A stretch of DNA of 31,195 nucleotides from CAYVLI01 sp964452105 [NCBI: uncultured Nitrospinota bacterium] (GCA_964452105.1 CAYVLI010000001.1:6423-37617); one strand, 5' to 3'. Numbered from the stretch's first letter, positions 23,265 through 31,195 are shown. Translations and numbers: made by a program. Notes: generated by a model not told the origin, from the letters alone.

Positions 23265-25079
23265 TGCGGAATTATCGGTATCGCCGGCTTTAATAATGTT
23301 GCTCATCAATTAGTCAGCAGCTTGAAAAACCTGGAATACAGGGGCTACGATTCCTGCGGGGTCGCCCTGGTCGATGATATGGCCATAGATGTGCGAAAGA
23401 ACATAGGAACCATCGAGGAGGTGGAGATAAAGGAGAAACTTTCCGAACCCAGGGGCAAAGTGGGCATAGGCCACACGCGCTGGGCGACCCACGGTATGGT
23501 GGCCGTGGAAAACGCTCATCCTCATACCAGCGCCAAGAAGGATTTCGCCGTGGTGCATAACGGCATAATCTCCAACTATACCGAGTTGAAGGAAGGGTTG
23601 GAAGGGGAGGGGTACAGGTTAGTTTCACAGACTGATACGGAGGTCATCGCCCACCTCATGGAGAAGAACTACTCGTTGACCAATGACCTGGAGGAAGCCT
23701 TCATTCAAACTCTACATTGCATTGAAGGAACTTACGCCATGGCGATGGTTTCCATATACGATCCCGACAGGGTATTCTGTGCCAAGATGGAGAGCCCTCT
23801 CATACTTGGCATAGGCCGGAGAGCCAACTATGTGGGCTCCGATTTCAACGCTTTCATAGAATATACCAAGAAGGCCATGGTGATGGAGGATGGGGAATAC
23901 GCCATACTGACCAGGGACAGTTATACGGTAAAGGATATTTTCACCAGGGATATAAAAGAGAAGTCCATCATGGAGATAGAGTGGGATATGGAGATGTCCC
24001 AGAAGGGTGGATATCCTCATTACATGCTCAAGGAGATACACGAGCAGCCACATACGGTGGTCAACGCACTGAACATATACGAGGAGGAGATCGAACGCCT
24101 GGCCCGGTCCATTGCCGAGAGCGGGCAGACTTATCTAATAGGCGCCGGGACCACTTATTATGTTTCCATGATAGCGCAGTACTATTTCTCCGATATCGCG
24201 GGAAGATTTATCCCCGCAATATGTTCTGATGAGTTCAACAACCTGGCTGCGGTGGGTGGTGATTCGATGGTGGTGGCGGTATCACAATCGGGGGAGACCT
24301 ATGACACCCTGAGCGCATTGAGATTCGCACAGGGGCGGGGGGCGAGAACTGCGGCCGTCGTGAACGTTATGGGGTCTTCCATGGCCCGGATGGTGGACCA
24401 CGCCATCATGCAGGGGTCGGGACCCGAGATATGTGTGTTGAGCACCAAGGCTGCTCTGGCTCAGATAGTCGTGCTATTGAGGACAGCTATAACGTTGGCC
24501 CGGATGGAGGGGACCATTTCGAAAAGCGAAGAGGATTCGTTGAGAAAAGACATCTCAGACCTCCCCCCGTTGCTGCAGAAAATACTCAACGAAAAATCGG
24601 GTCTGATAAACAACCTGGCTCGTAAAAACAGCGGCCAGAAAAACTGGATTTTTCTGGGGAGAGGCATCTATTACCCCATAGCTCTTGAAGCCGCGCTGAA
24701 GTACAAAGAAGCTGCATACCTTCACGCGGAGGGGATGCCGGGCGGGTTCCTGAAGCATGGGACACTGGCGCTTATAGACGAGGAGCTTTATACATTAATT
24801 TTCGTGCCGCCGAGAGGGGACTCGAATTACAACCTTAACATGGGCAGCGTTGAGCAAGTGAAAGCCCGGGGCGGGCGCATGATGGCTTTCCATTTCAATC
24901 GCATTAAGCAGCATAAGGAGTTGTTCGATGAAGCGTTGCTCCTGCCGCCCGCGCCTGAACTCACGGCCCCGCTGACTCAACTGGTGGCGGCGCAGCTCTT
25001 TGCCTATTTCACCGCCCTGGCTCTTAAGCGGAACGTGGATAAACCCAGATCTCTGGCCAAATCCGTCACCGTGGCTTGA
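23262..25079 (+). CDS. glmS: Glutamine-fructose-6-phosphate aminotransferase (isomerizing)
   Basis: GlmS makes glucosamine-6-phosphate from fructose-6-phosphate and glutamine, the committed step to UDP-GlcNAc. From TTG 23262 the protein is 605 residues, close to E. coli GlmS. The glutaminase domain starts CGIIGIAG with the Cys nucleophile and contains LEYRGYDSCGVAL, GHTRWATHG and VVHNGIISNY. Two SIS isomerase domains follow: LIGAGTTYYVS and AVSQSGETYDTLSALRFA, STKAALAQ, then ALKYKEAAYLHAEGMPGGFLKHG. It ends PRSLAKSVTVA, the conserved tail. It lies inside an amino-sugar cluster: two nucleotidyltransferase-type genes upstream, a GlmM-like mutase and an acyltransferase downstream. No glmS ribozyme is recognisable; only 14 bases separate it from the upstream gene. 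Confidence 0.95.
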   Translation: MCGIIGIAGFNNVAHQLVSSLKNLEYRGYDSCGVALVDDMAIDVRKNIGTIEEVEIKEKLSEPRGKVGIGHTRWATHGMVAVENAHPHTSAKKDFAVVHNGIISNYTELKEGLEGEGYRLVSQTDTEVIAHLMEKNYSLTNDLEEAFIQTLHCIEGTYAMAMVSIYDPDRVFCAKMESPLILGIGRRANYVGSDFNAFIEYTKKAMVMEDGEYAILTRDSYTVKDIFTRDIKEKSIMEIEWDMEMSQKGGYPHYMLKEIHEQPHTVVNALNIYEEEIERLARSIAESGQTYLIGAGTTYYVSMIAQYYFSDIAGRFIPAICSDEFNNLAAVGGDSMVVAVSQSGETYDTLSALRFAQGRGARTAAVVNVMGSSMARMVDHAIMQGSGPEICVLSTKAALAQIVVLLRTAITLARMEGTISKSEEDSLRKDISDLPPLLQKILNEKSGLINNLARKNSGQKNWIFLGRGIYYPIALEAALKYKEAAYLHAEGMPGGFLKHGTLALIDEELYTLIFVPPRGDSNYNLNMGSVEQVKARGGRMMAFHFNRIKQHKELFDEALLLPPAPELTAPLTQLVAAQLFAYFTALALKRNVDKPRSLAKSVTVA

Positions 25080-25139
25080 GTATTTTTTATACTGCATGGT
25101 CTGTCTAATCAGGTTTGCTCATTACGGTTGGACAAAATG

Positions 25140-25161
25140 GGGGTACAGGGCGCTGTGCCCC
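25140..25161 (+). other. Nine-pair hairpin upstream of the GlmM-like gene
   Basis: GGGGTACAG (25140-25148) pairs with CTGTGCCCC (25153-25161), one pair being T-G, around a GGCG loop. No T run follows, so it is not a typical intrinsic terminator. It lies in the 116-base gap after glmS, the largest in this operon, and ends 34 bases before the next start codon. It may be a processing site, a pause site or a 5' mRNA structure. Confidence 0.4.
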
Positions 25162-25195
25162 TGAATACTGATGGCGACAGGCTGAGATTACCTGT

Positions 25196-27214
25196 ATGAG
25201 TTCTTTTGTGAGACTACAAGGGACCGATGGAGTCAGAGGCATTGTCCTGCCGTCCCACCATGAGAGTATCAGGACGCTCTCTCCGCAGGAAGCGTTCCTG
25301 GAGCGAGGTGTAATCACGGAGCAGTTCGTGGAGCTCTACTGCTACTGTGTGGTACGGTGCATGATGGACTGGGGCGAGATGGGGCCGGGCCGGGAAGTTA
25401 TCGTCGGATGGGACCCCCGGGACGAGCGAGGGGAATTGACAGGTGCGGCGTTAAGAGGGGCAGCCAGGGCAGGGGCCAGTGTGCTGGCCGCAGGGGTGCT
25501 TCCCACGCCTGCCGTACCTCTCTTCATGCTTCACAGGGATGCAAGCTTGAGCCTGGTGATAACGGCTTCGCACAATCCTGCGGACCAGAACGGTATAAAA
25601 ATCTTCCTGCCTTACCTGGCCTTGAAACCTTTGCCGGCAGAGGATGACTTGATAAGCGAGGCTGTCTTTAAGACCGATTACGCTGCGATAGAGAAGCTTG
25701 ACAGTTCCGAAGCGGAAGACGTTTCGGCGCCGGCCGAGGCTCTGTTCAAGGATTTTTGTTGTCAGGAAAGAAACTCCTGGTTGAAAGATGCGGACGCCCT
25801 GAGGGCTCTGACCTTAATAGTTGACCCCGCCAACGGCTCATATACTGATATAGCGCGTGAAGTTTTCGAACGATTGGGAGTAGGAGAGGTGATAGAAGTC
25901 AATCCTTCGCGGGAGGGGTCTGTGAACCGCGGCTCCGGGGTTACCCAACTGGAGGGGAACAGATACATCGGTTCGGACCTGGTTGGAAGCGGAGGGAGGG
26001 ATTACAGCGGGAACAGGACGGTAGCGGCCCTTTTTGAAAACGGAAGACGCAAGAGGCGTGAGATGCCGGTCGGGAAAGCCCTGGTCAGCGCGGCGGTGTT
26101 CGACGCCGACGGGGACCGATTCTATCGGGTTGACTATTTGCCCGATGATGACAGGGCGGTAGTCCTCACCGGAGATGAGATTGCCTACCTCCAGGCGGAA
26201 TACCTCATGCAGAATCATCATGAAGGGGATGAAAGCGGTCTATTCGTCACTACGGTGGAGAGTGACATAAACGTTCTGTCATCCGTGGGCGGCCTGGATC
26301 TGGAAACGGCGCAGACCGGTGTGGGGGATAAGTGGATTCTGAAGGAGATAGCGGAGCGGCGTCTGCCGGCGGGGTCCGGTGCAGAGCGGCGTGATCCCAG
26401 GTCTGCCCTGAGTTTAACGGGGCCGTTTAAGGGAAGGAACGCAAGAGATGAGGGACGTGCTTTATATATGGGGTGCGAGGAATCGGGCCATAATATAACA
26501 GGAGGGTGGCTTGAAGATAAAAAGGGTGAGGCGCAGCGGGTGTTCATTGGGAACGGCCTGAAGAGTGCGGTGAACTCTTACGTTGCCACGATGTCGGTGT
26601 GGTCGCGGTTATCCCGCAGGGAATATTTTGAGCACATCAACGAACCCTTTAGCCGGGGTTTTAAGAAAACCTATTATGTGTACCACACGGACAGGAAAAA
26701 ACTGAAAAGGGGAAGCCCCGTATGGAACGGTCTGCAATCGGTGTTGATGAAGCAGGTCAGCAGCGTTCTGGGGGGCAGATGCAGGGTCCACAAGCGCAGG
26801 TTTGTCGAGGATGAAGATATGCTTTACCTCCAGGCGCACCGGGAGGGGCATCCTGCAGCGGCGGTTTTCGCCAGGAACTCCGGCACCGAAGACAAGACGG
26901 GCATTAATTTAAGAGGAGGGATGGAAGACGAGGAGCCTCTGTCGGATATAGGTTTTGAGGGCGCCGCCTACCTGGCCGGCGAGATGAAGAGCGACGCCAC
27001 GCCGATGGGCAGAGCGTCTCTGCAGATAATGGAAATGATGTTCAGAGAGGGAGCATCGCGAGAGGATGAGCTGAGGAGCAGGTTCAGGGAACTGGACGTG
27101 GAAAGGCTCATTGATGAGATGCTGAACAAAGAGAAGCTTCTTTGCAGGAGAAGAGAAGGTGTTTTGGAATTATCGACCCTGGGCGGTGAGATTTGCAGGT
27201 CGAGATTCTCATAA
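25196..27214 (+). CDS. GlmM-like phosphohexomutase (phosphoglucosamine mutase candidate), oversized
   Basis: An alpha-D-phosphohexomutase of 672 residues, about 220 longer than typical GlmM. The N-terminus has GTDGVRG at 9-15, as in GlmM. The phosphoserine loop is TASHNPADQNGIKIF with Ser125; the metal loop is DADGDR at 303-308; the sugar-binding loop is GCEESGHN; and the phosphate-binding loop is ARNSGTEDKTG. The extra length comes from a longer region between the serine and metal loops (about 140-300, including a basic GRRKRREM stretch), an insertion before EESGHN, and a C-terminal segment of about 80 residues that looks helical (RSRFRELDVERLIDEMLNKE). Given glmS upstream and acetyl/uridyltransferases around it, conversion of GlcN-6-P to GlcN-1-P is the likely role, although phosphomannomutase or phosphoglucomutase activity is possible. 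Confidence 0.82.
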   Translation: MSSFVRLQGTDGVRGIVLPSHHESIRTLSPQEAFLERGVITEQFVELYCYCVVRCMMDWGEMGPGREVIVGWDPRDERGELTGAALRGAARAGASVLAAGVLPTPAVPLFMLHRDASLSLVITASHNPADQNGIKIFLPYLALKPLPAEDDLISEAVFKTDYAAIEKLDSSEAEDVSAPAEALFKDFCCQERNSWLKDADALRALTLIVDPANGSYTDIAREVFERLGVGEVIEVNPSREGSVNRGSGVTQLEGNRYIGSDLVGSGGRDYSGNRTVAALFENGRRKRREMPVGKALVSAAVFDADGDRFYRVDYLPDDDRAVVLTGDEIAYLQAEYLMQNHHEGDESGLFVTTVESDINVLSSVGGLDLETAQTGVGDKWILKEIAERRLPAGSGAERRDPRSALSLTGPFKGRNARDEGRALYMGCEESGHNITGGWLEDKKGEAQRVFIGNGLKSAVNSYVATMSVWSRLSRREYFEHINEPFSRGFKKTYYVYHTDRKKLKRGSPVWNGLQSVLMKQVSSVLGGRCRVHKRRFVEDEDMLYLQAHREGHPAAAVFARNSGTEDKTGINLRGGMEDEEPLSDIGFEGAAYLAGEMKSDATPMGRASLQIMEMMFREGASREDELRSRFRELDVERLIDEMLNKEKLLCRRREGVLELSTLGGEICRSRFS

Positions 27215-27244
27215 GTGAATCTTTTAACAGCTTTGGAGCCTGAT

Positions 27245-28090
27245 ATGAACGAATCACAGAGCGGAGAGCAGTTTCGCCCTGAATTTTTTTTCCAGGGCCT
27301 GGCTGGTTTCAGATATGCGTCTCTATTCCAGGGGCTGACAAATGTCTGGGAGGCGGTGGCCAACCTTCATGGATACATAATGAATGCGCTTTCGAGTGAT
27401 GTGGCTTCTTCCAGCCGCGCCCTCTTCGAGCTGGATGGGGCGAGGCTGATTCCGCTTCTGGAGAAAACCCCGGAGGAACGAGACGGCATTCTTTCGTCCC
27501 AGGGCTACATGGTCCTGGAAGAGGACGTGTACCTCGAAGGGATAAGCATAGCAATCGGAAGAGGAACGATAATAGAGCCGGGGGTGGTTATCAAGTCCCC
27601 TACCATCATAGGCAGAGGGGCGGAACTGCGCCAGGGCGCATATATCAGGGGCAGAGTGATAATAGGGGATGAAGCGGTGGTGGGCCACGCCACCGAGGTA
27701 AAAAATTCCTTGTTCCTGGATCATGCCGAGGCCGGCCATTTCGCCTACGTCGGCGACAGCATCCTGGGGCGTCATGTGAACCTGGGAGCGGGAACCAAGC
27801 TGGCCAACCTGGAGCTGCGCGGCCCGCAGGACAAGGAGTCGGGCATTATTAAGCCCATCGTTATTACAGTAAACGGACGGCAGTACGATACGGGACTGGA
27901 GAAGCTTGGCGCAGTGCTGGGAGACGACGTGGAAACGGGATGTAATTCGGTGACGTCTCCAGGCGTTCTGGTGGGCCCCGGTTCCTGGATATACGCAAAC
28001 ACGACGGTCAAGAAGGGGTTCTACGGGAGCGATGTGATCATAAGAAACAGGAACGGCAGACTGAATTCCTCGCCCAGGCGCATGACCTGA
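27245..28090 (+). CDS. Left-handed beta-helix acetyltransferase, GlmU C-terminal-like (glucosamine-1-phosphate acetyltransferase candidate)
   Basis: A 281-residue protein with an N-terminal helical part (about 10-90) and hexapeptide-repeat beta-helix (about 90-265, e.g. IAIGRGTIIEPGVVIKSPTIIG). The segment EVKNSLFLDHAEAGHFAYVGDS aligns with E. coli GlmU [21 protein letters not shown]: Lys153, His165 and Tyr168 sit at the catalytic Lys351, His363 and Tyr366 positions with the same 12-residue Lys-His spacing. GAGTKLANLE follows, as in GAGTITCNY. The end DTGLEKLGAVLGDDVETG matches archaeal acetyltransferase domains. It lacks a nucleotidyltransferase domain. I chose ATG 27245, which has GGAG six bases upstream; a GTG at 27215 abutting the previous stop has none. 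It plausibly supplies the acetylation missing from the truncated GlmU-like protein. Confidence 0.78.
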   Translation: MNESQSGEQFRPEFFFQGLAGFRYASLFQGLTNVWEAVANLHGYIMNALSSDVASSSRALFELDGARLIPLLEKTPEERDGILSSQGYMVLEEDVYLEGISIAIGRGTIIEPGVVIKSPTIIGRGAELRQGAYIRGRVIIGDEAVVGHATEVKNSLFLDHAEAGHFAYVGDSILGRHVNLGAGTKLANLELRGPQDKESGIIKPIVITVNGRQYDTGLEKLGAVLGDDVETGCNSVTSPGVLVGPGSWIYANTTVKKGFYGSDVIIRNRNGRLNSSPRRMT

Positions 28091-28103
28091 TCTCCCTATC
28101 GTG

Positions 28104-30293
28104 ATGAAAATAGAGAAGAAGATAGATATCGACGGCAGCCTCAACGATATGCAGAAGGAGGCTGTAAGATATACGGAAGGGCCTCTGCTGGTGCTGGCTG
28201 GAGCCGGTTCCGGCAAGACCAGGGTCATTGTCCATCGCATCGCCCATCTGGTAGGAGCGCTGGGCGTGGCTCCTTATAACATACTGGCTATAACCTTCAC
28301 CAATAAAGCCGCCAATGAGCTTAAAGAGAGGACCGCTGCTTTTTTGGGGCCGGGTGCGGGGAAATTGTGGCTGGGCACCTTCCATTCGCTGTGCAGCAGG
28401 ATACTCCGTGAAAATCCGTGGAAGCGTGAAGAGCTCAAGGGGTTTGTTATTTACGACGGGGGCGACAGCGCCTCTGTCGTCAAAAAATGCCTGAAGGAGC
28501 TCAATATCAGTTCCGAGCGATTCCCTCCTGCGGAGGTTAAGCGCAGGATCGAGCGCCTCAAGGACAGGTTGATAACGCCGGGGAAATTCGCCGGGGGAGA
28601 GGGCCTGGATTTTTTCGATGAAAAGGTGGCCCTGGTATATCCCATGTATCAGAGTAGGCTCAGAGAGGCCAGGGCGTTGGACTTCGGCGATCTGCTCATG
28701 GTAACGGTGCAATTGCTGGAGTCGGACGGGGATATCCTTAAAAGGTATCAGAAAAAATTTAAATATGTAATGGTAGATGAATACCAGGATACCAATTACG
28801 CGCAGTTCAGACTGATACAACTTCTTGGCGGCGAACACCGCAGCGTGTGCGTCGTAGGGGACGATGATCAGAGCATCTACGGGTGGCGGGGGGCGAACCT
28901 GGAGAATATCCTGCGCTTCGAAGAACATTTTCCGGGTGCGCGTGTGGTGAAGCTTGAGGAAAACTACCGCTCCACGGGGACAATCCTGAGCGTGGCCTCA
29001 TCCGTTATCAGCAAGAATGTGGGGCGTAAAGAGAAGACCCTCTGGACCAGGAGAGGTGGAGGGGACCCCATAACCTATTACATCGCAGAAGACGAGGGAG
29101 CGGAAGCGGATTACATAAGGAGGACCATTCAGCAGCTGGTTTCCAGAGGATACAGCTACCGGGATGTTGCTATACTCTATCGCACTAATGCCCAATCGAG
29201 GGTCATCGAGGAGGGCTTTCGAGCCGCAGGTGTGCCTTATCAGGTGGTCGGTGACATACAGTTCTACCAGCGCAGGGAGATAAAAGACCTTATCGCTTAT
29301 CTCAAGGTCGTGGCCAATATTTACGATTCGGTGAGCTTGAGCCGCATTATAAAAGTCCCTCCCCGGGGAATCGGAGATAAGACTCTGGATGCGGTGGAGT
29401 ATATCTGCCGGGAGGATGGCCTGCCGCTTTACAGCGGTATGGAAAAAGCCATGGAGCGAGGTCTTCTGGGGAAGGGTCGGGGAAACAGGCTCGGAGATTT
29501 TATGCTCCTGCTGAAGGGGCTGCTGGATGAGGCCGGAAGCCTGGATCCCGCAGCAGTGCTCTCCAGGATCGTCGAGACCACGGGCTACCTGGACTACCTG
29601 AGAAAGAACGATGCCATCACTGCAGCCGTGCGCACGGAGAATGTGAAGGAGTTCATGTCCTCCGCCCGACAATTCGTGGAAACGCAGCCCCAACCTACGC
29701 TACAAAATTTCCTCGACCGCCTTTCCCTTATATCCGAGCAGGACTCCTATGACCAGAGCCTGGGGGCGGTCTCGCTCATGACGCTGCACTCATCGAAAGG
29801 CCTGGAGTTCCGCGCGGTCTTCATAGCGGGCATGGAAGACGGTCTCTGCCCTCATGCAAGATCAAGCGAAGATATGGAACGGCTCGAAGAGGAACGCCGT
29901 CTCTGCTACGTGGGGATGACGCGGGCGAAAGAGAGACTGTACCTGGTCCGAGCTCGGTCCAGGACATTGCACGGCGTATCCGTCCACAATCAACCGTCGC
30001 CTTTTCTGTTTGACATACCCGAAGAGCATGTGCGGGTTATGGGCGATACTGTTCTTCGCCAGCGAAAAAGCGGATGCGGTGAAACCTCATCCGTACGCGG
30101 AAGGGCGGCGATGGCGGCGGAAGCTGGTGGAGGCCCTTTCAAGAAAGGTGCGGTGGTGATACACCCTAAATTCGGAGTGGGAGCAGTTTCCGGACGGGAA
30201 GGCGAAGGAGAAGGCCTTAAGCTGATAATCAACTTCAAGAAGTTCGGCCGCAAGAAATTGATGGTGAAATATGCGGGCCTCAAAGAAGTTTAG
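28104..30293 (+). CDS. UvrD/PcrA-family 3'-5' DNA helicase
   Basis: A 729-residue superfamily 1A helicase acting in nucleotide excision repair, mismatch repair and removal of RecA or stalled forks. The Q-motif LNDMQKEAV is followed by Walker A AGAGSGKT at 32-39, motif Ia ITFTNKAANELKER, GTFHSLCSRIL, motif II VDEYQDTN, motif III GDDDQSIYGWRGA, motif IV ILYRTNAQSR, motif V MTLHSSKGLEF and motif VI YVGMTRAKERLYL. The end (about 675-729, VVIHPKFGVGAVSG) is the Tudor-like RNA polymerase-binding domain typical of PcrA/UvrD. ATG 28104 is used; a GTG directly before it (28101) is equally possible and neither has a clear ribosome site. It begins 13 bases after the beta-helix gene. Confidence 0.94.
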   Translation: MKIEKKIDIDGSLNDMQKEAVRYTEGPLLVLAGAGSGKTRVIVHRIAHLVGALGVAPYNILAITFTNKAANELKERTAAFLGPGAGKLWLGTFHSLCSRILRENPWKREELKGFVIYDGGDSASVVKKCLKELNISSERFPPAEVKRRIERLKDRLITPGKFAGGEGLDFFDEKVALVYPMYQSRLREARALDFGDLLMVTVQLLESDGDILKRYQKKFKYVMVDEYQDTNYAQFRLIQLLGGEHRSVCVVGDDDQSIYGWRGANLENILRFEEHFPGARVVKLEENYRSTGTILSVASSVISKNVGRKEKTLWTRRGGGDPITYYIAEDEGAEADYIRRTIQQLVSRGYSYRDVAILYRTNAQSRVIEEGFRAAGVPYQVVGDIQFYQRREIKDLIAYLKVVANIYDSVSLSRIIKVPPRGIGDKTLDAVEYICREDGLPLYSGMEKAMERGLLGKGRGNRLGDFMLLLKGLLDEAGSLDPAAVLSRIVETTGYLDYLRKNDAITAAVRTENVKEFMSSARQFVETQPQPTLQNFLDRLSLISEQDSYDQSLGAVSLMTLHSSKGLEFRAVFIAGMEDGLCPHARSSEDMERLEEERRLCYVGMTRAKERLYLVRARSRTLHGVSVHNQPSPFLFDIPEEHVRVMGDTVLRQRKSGCGETSSVRGRAAMAAEAGGGPFKKGAVVIHPKFGVGAVSGREGEGEGLKLIINFKKFGRKKLMVKYAGLKEV

Positions 30294-30489
30294 GAGAGCT
30301 TTGTTTGTTTGATGCATAAAGGGTTTTAAATAAAATTGCTCGAAACTCGCCTGCGGCCCGACAGCGGGAAATTTTCTCGGCGGGGAAGCGAGCTTTGTTT
30401 AGTTTATGGTTTATTATAAATGATGTATTTAGTATATTCGCCTGAAGGTTCTATCATGGATGCGTTTTTATCTTTTGAAGGATACATTA
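30294..30489. other. Intergenic region between the helicase gene and gatC
   Basis: These 196 bases contain a structured G+C-rich block (30338-30393) followed by an A+T-rich stretch (30394-30455) that could hold the gatCA promoter, although no pair of -35 and -10 elements stands out. The gatC ribosome-binding site GAAGGA is at 30477-30482. No gene is seen. Confidence 0.5.
30338..30405 (+). terminator. Possible branched terminator after the helicase gene
   Basis: GCTCG (30338-30342) pairs with CGAGC (30389-30393). Inside, CTCGCC can pair with GGCGGG and a small CCCG-ACAG-CGGG hairpin forms. TTTGTTTAGTTT follows directly. The nested structure with a T-rich tail suits a terminator, but the unpaired interior segments make it weaker than the other two terminators in the window. 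Confidence 0.45.
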
Positions 30490-30777
30490 ATGAAAATAAC
30501 CGTTAAAGAAGTGGAATACGTAGCCAGACTGGCTTACCTGGAACTGGAAGAGGAGGAGAAGGAAAAATTTACCAGTCAGTTGAACGGCATCCTCGAATAT
30601 GTGGATAAGCTTAACGAACTGGACACCAGCAATGTGGAGCCCACATCGCACGTTCTGCCTATAGTGAATGTTTTCAAAGAAGATCAGGTGAAAGATTCCC
30701 ATCCCATAGAAGAGATGCTCGGGAACGCTCCTGAGCGGGAGGGGAATTTCGTGAAGGTGCCTCGGGTGGTTGAATGA
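30490..30777 (+). CDS. gatC: Asp-tRNA(Asn)/Glu-tRNA(Gln) amidotransferase subunit C
   Basis: GatC is the 95-residue scaffold subunit of GatCAB, which amidates misacylated Glu-tRNA(Gln) and Asp-tRNA(Asn). The family pattern is clear: VKEVEYVARLAYLELEEEE at the start, FTSQLNGILEYVDKLNELDT in the middle, and TSHVLPIVNVFKEDQV followed by NAPEREGNFVKVPRVVE at the end. ATG 30490 is fixed by GAAGGA seven bases upstream; an earlier in-frame ATG at 30460 would add ten unrelated residues. gatA starts 26 bases later. Confidence 0.94.
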   Translation: MKITVKEVEYVARLAYLELEEEEKEKFTSQLNGILEYVDKLNELDTSNVEPTSHVLPIVNVFKEDQVKDSHPIEEMLGNAPEREGNFVKVPRVVE

Positions 30778-30803
30778 AGGGGAAACGGTAACTTCAGACT
30801 TAT

Positions 30804-31195
30804 ATGGCGGATAGAATGGAATTTTGCGGCTTGACCATACATGAGATGCAGGAATTGGCGAGGGGAGGAAAAACTACCTACACCCAGGTGGCGGAATCCG
30901 TGATAGAGCGCATCGCCGAAGTGGAAGATTCGCTGCATTCGTTCATAAGCGTGACGAGCGAATCGGCGATGGAAGCCGCAAGAAGGGCGGATGCGGTTCG
31001 TGAAGGAGGAGGCTCCGAAGGCCCGCTCCTGGGCACCCCCATGGCCATAAAGGACCTTATCTGCACGAAAGGGATTAGGACCACCTGTGCCTCGAAGATA
31101 CTGGGAGATTTCTATCCTCCTTACGATGCCACGGTGATGACCAGACTCAATGAAGCCGGAATCGTAATGGTGGGGAAGGCCAACATGGACGAGTT
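30804..31195 (+). CDS. gatA: Asp-tRNA(Asn)/Glu-tRNA(Gln) amidotransferase subunit A (5' part)
   Basis: The frame runs from ATG 30804 to the window edge, about 130 codons. It is the N-terminal part of the amidase-signature subunit that releases ammonia from glutamine. LTIHEMQELARGG, VAESVIERIAEVEDSLHSFI, and GPLLGTPMAIKDLICTKGIRTTCASKIL are typical of GatA, and the Lys in MAIKD is the catalytic lysine of the Ser-cisSer-Lys triad. DATVMTRLNEAGIVMVGKANMDE follows as in the family. The two serines lie beyond the window. An ATG four codons downstream (30816) is an alternative start; neither has a strong ribosome-binding site. Confidence 0.94.
   Translation, partial: MADRMEFCGLTIHEMQELARGGKTTYTQVAESVIERIAEVEDSLHSFISVTSESAMEAARRADAVREGGGSEGPLLGTPMAIKDLICTKGIRTTCASKILGDFYPPYDATVMTRLNEAGIVMVGKANMDE

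Noticed and set aside
27323-28928. Long antisense frames opposite the beta-helix and helicase genes, and a similar one at 3791-4705
   Set aside because: Each faces a sense gene with clear family motifs; the products lack domain patterns and good ribosome-binding sites.
1-31195. CRISPR arrays, insertion sequences, prophage genes, tRNA or rRNA genes
   Set aside because: No spaced direct repeats, transposase motifs, attachment-like repeats or cloverleaf sequences were seen on either strand; the window is almost fully explained by housekeeping and biosynthetic genes.

Overview
This 31.2 kb window is ordinary-looking bacterial chromosome, densely packed with genes and roughly mid-50s percent G+C by eye. 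It appears to come from a diderm, probably anaerobic or microaerophilic bacterium. The evidence is type IV pilus inner-membrane genes (pilN, pilO), a methionine synthase without its reactivation domain, a radical SAM gene that I read as a selenoprotein, and a sigma-54 two-component regulator. The run aroB / aroQ / M24 peptidase / efp / accB / accC and the uvrD-gatC-gatA ending are compatible with Desulfobacterota-like (former Deltaproteobacteria) or related lineages, but no rRNA or other phylogenetic marker lies in the window. I saw no mobile element, tRNA, rRNA or CRISPR array.

Region 1 (1-7262, + strand): the end of pilN, then pilO, aroB, a TPR protein, aroQ, an M24 aminopeptidase, efp, accB, accC and a 51-residue membrane peptide. 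These cover pilus assembly, the shikimate pathway, translation elongation and the first step of fatty acid synthesis. Region 2 (7366-9775, +): a terminator hairpin, an acetolactate-synthase-like TPP enzyme and a translationally coupled family 2 glycosyltransferase.

Region 3 (9763-14462, - strand): a five-gene operon reading DUF547 protein, FAD/NAD disulfide oxidoreductase, ArsS-type radical SAM protein, VTT membrane protein and a CofC-like transferase (DUF2064). It runs tail to tail into the glycosyltransferase. This is the radical SAM/selenodomain gene set linked to arsenosugar biosynthesis. The arsS frame continues through an in-frame UGA that aligns with the conserved C-terminal Cys/Sec position and is followed by a bacterial SECIS-like hairpin, so a normal gene call loses the last seven residues. 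No arsM-type methyltransferase is present here.

Region 4 (14463-31195, +): an intergenic region with an ilvE promoter, then ilvE, a terminator, an NtrB-like kinase, an NtrC-like regulator and a short metH. Next comes a five-gene amino-sugar block: a GlmU-type uridylyltransferase lacking the acetyltransferase half, a nucleotidyltransferase/beta-helix paralog with degenerate catalytic motifs, glmS (TTG start), an oversized GlmM-like phosphomutase and a stand-alone beta-helix protein that keeps the GlmU acetyltransferase residues. Together these would make UDP-GlcNAc with the usual bifunctional GlmU split into two polypeptides. The window closes with a UvrD/PcrA helicase, gatC and the first part of gatA.

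The two observations I rate highest are the ArsS selenoprotein and the split-GlmU block with its apparent pseudoenzyme.
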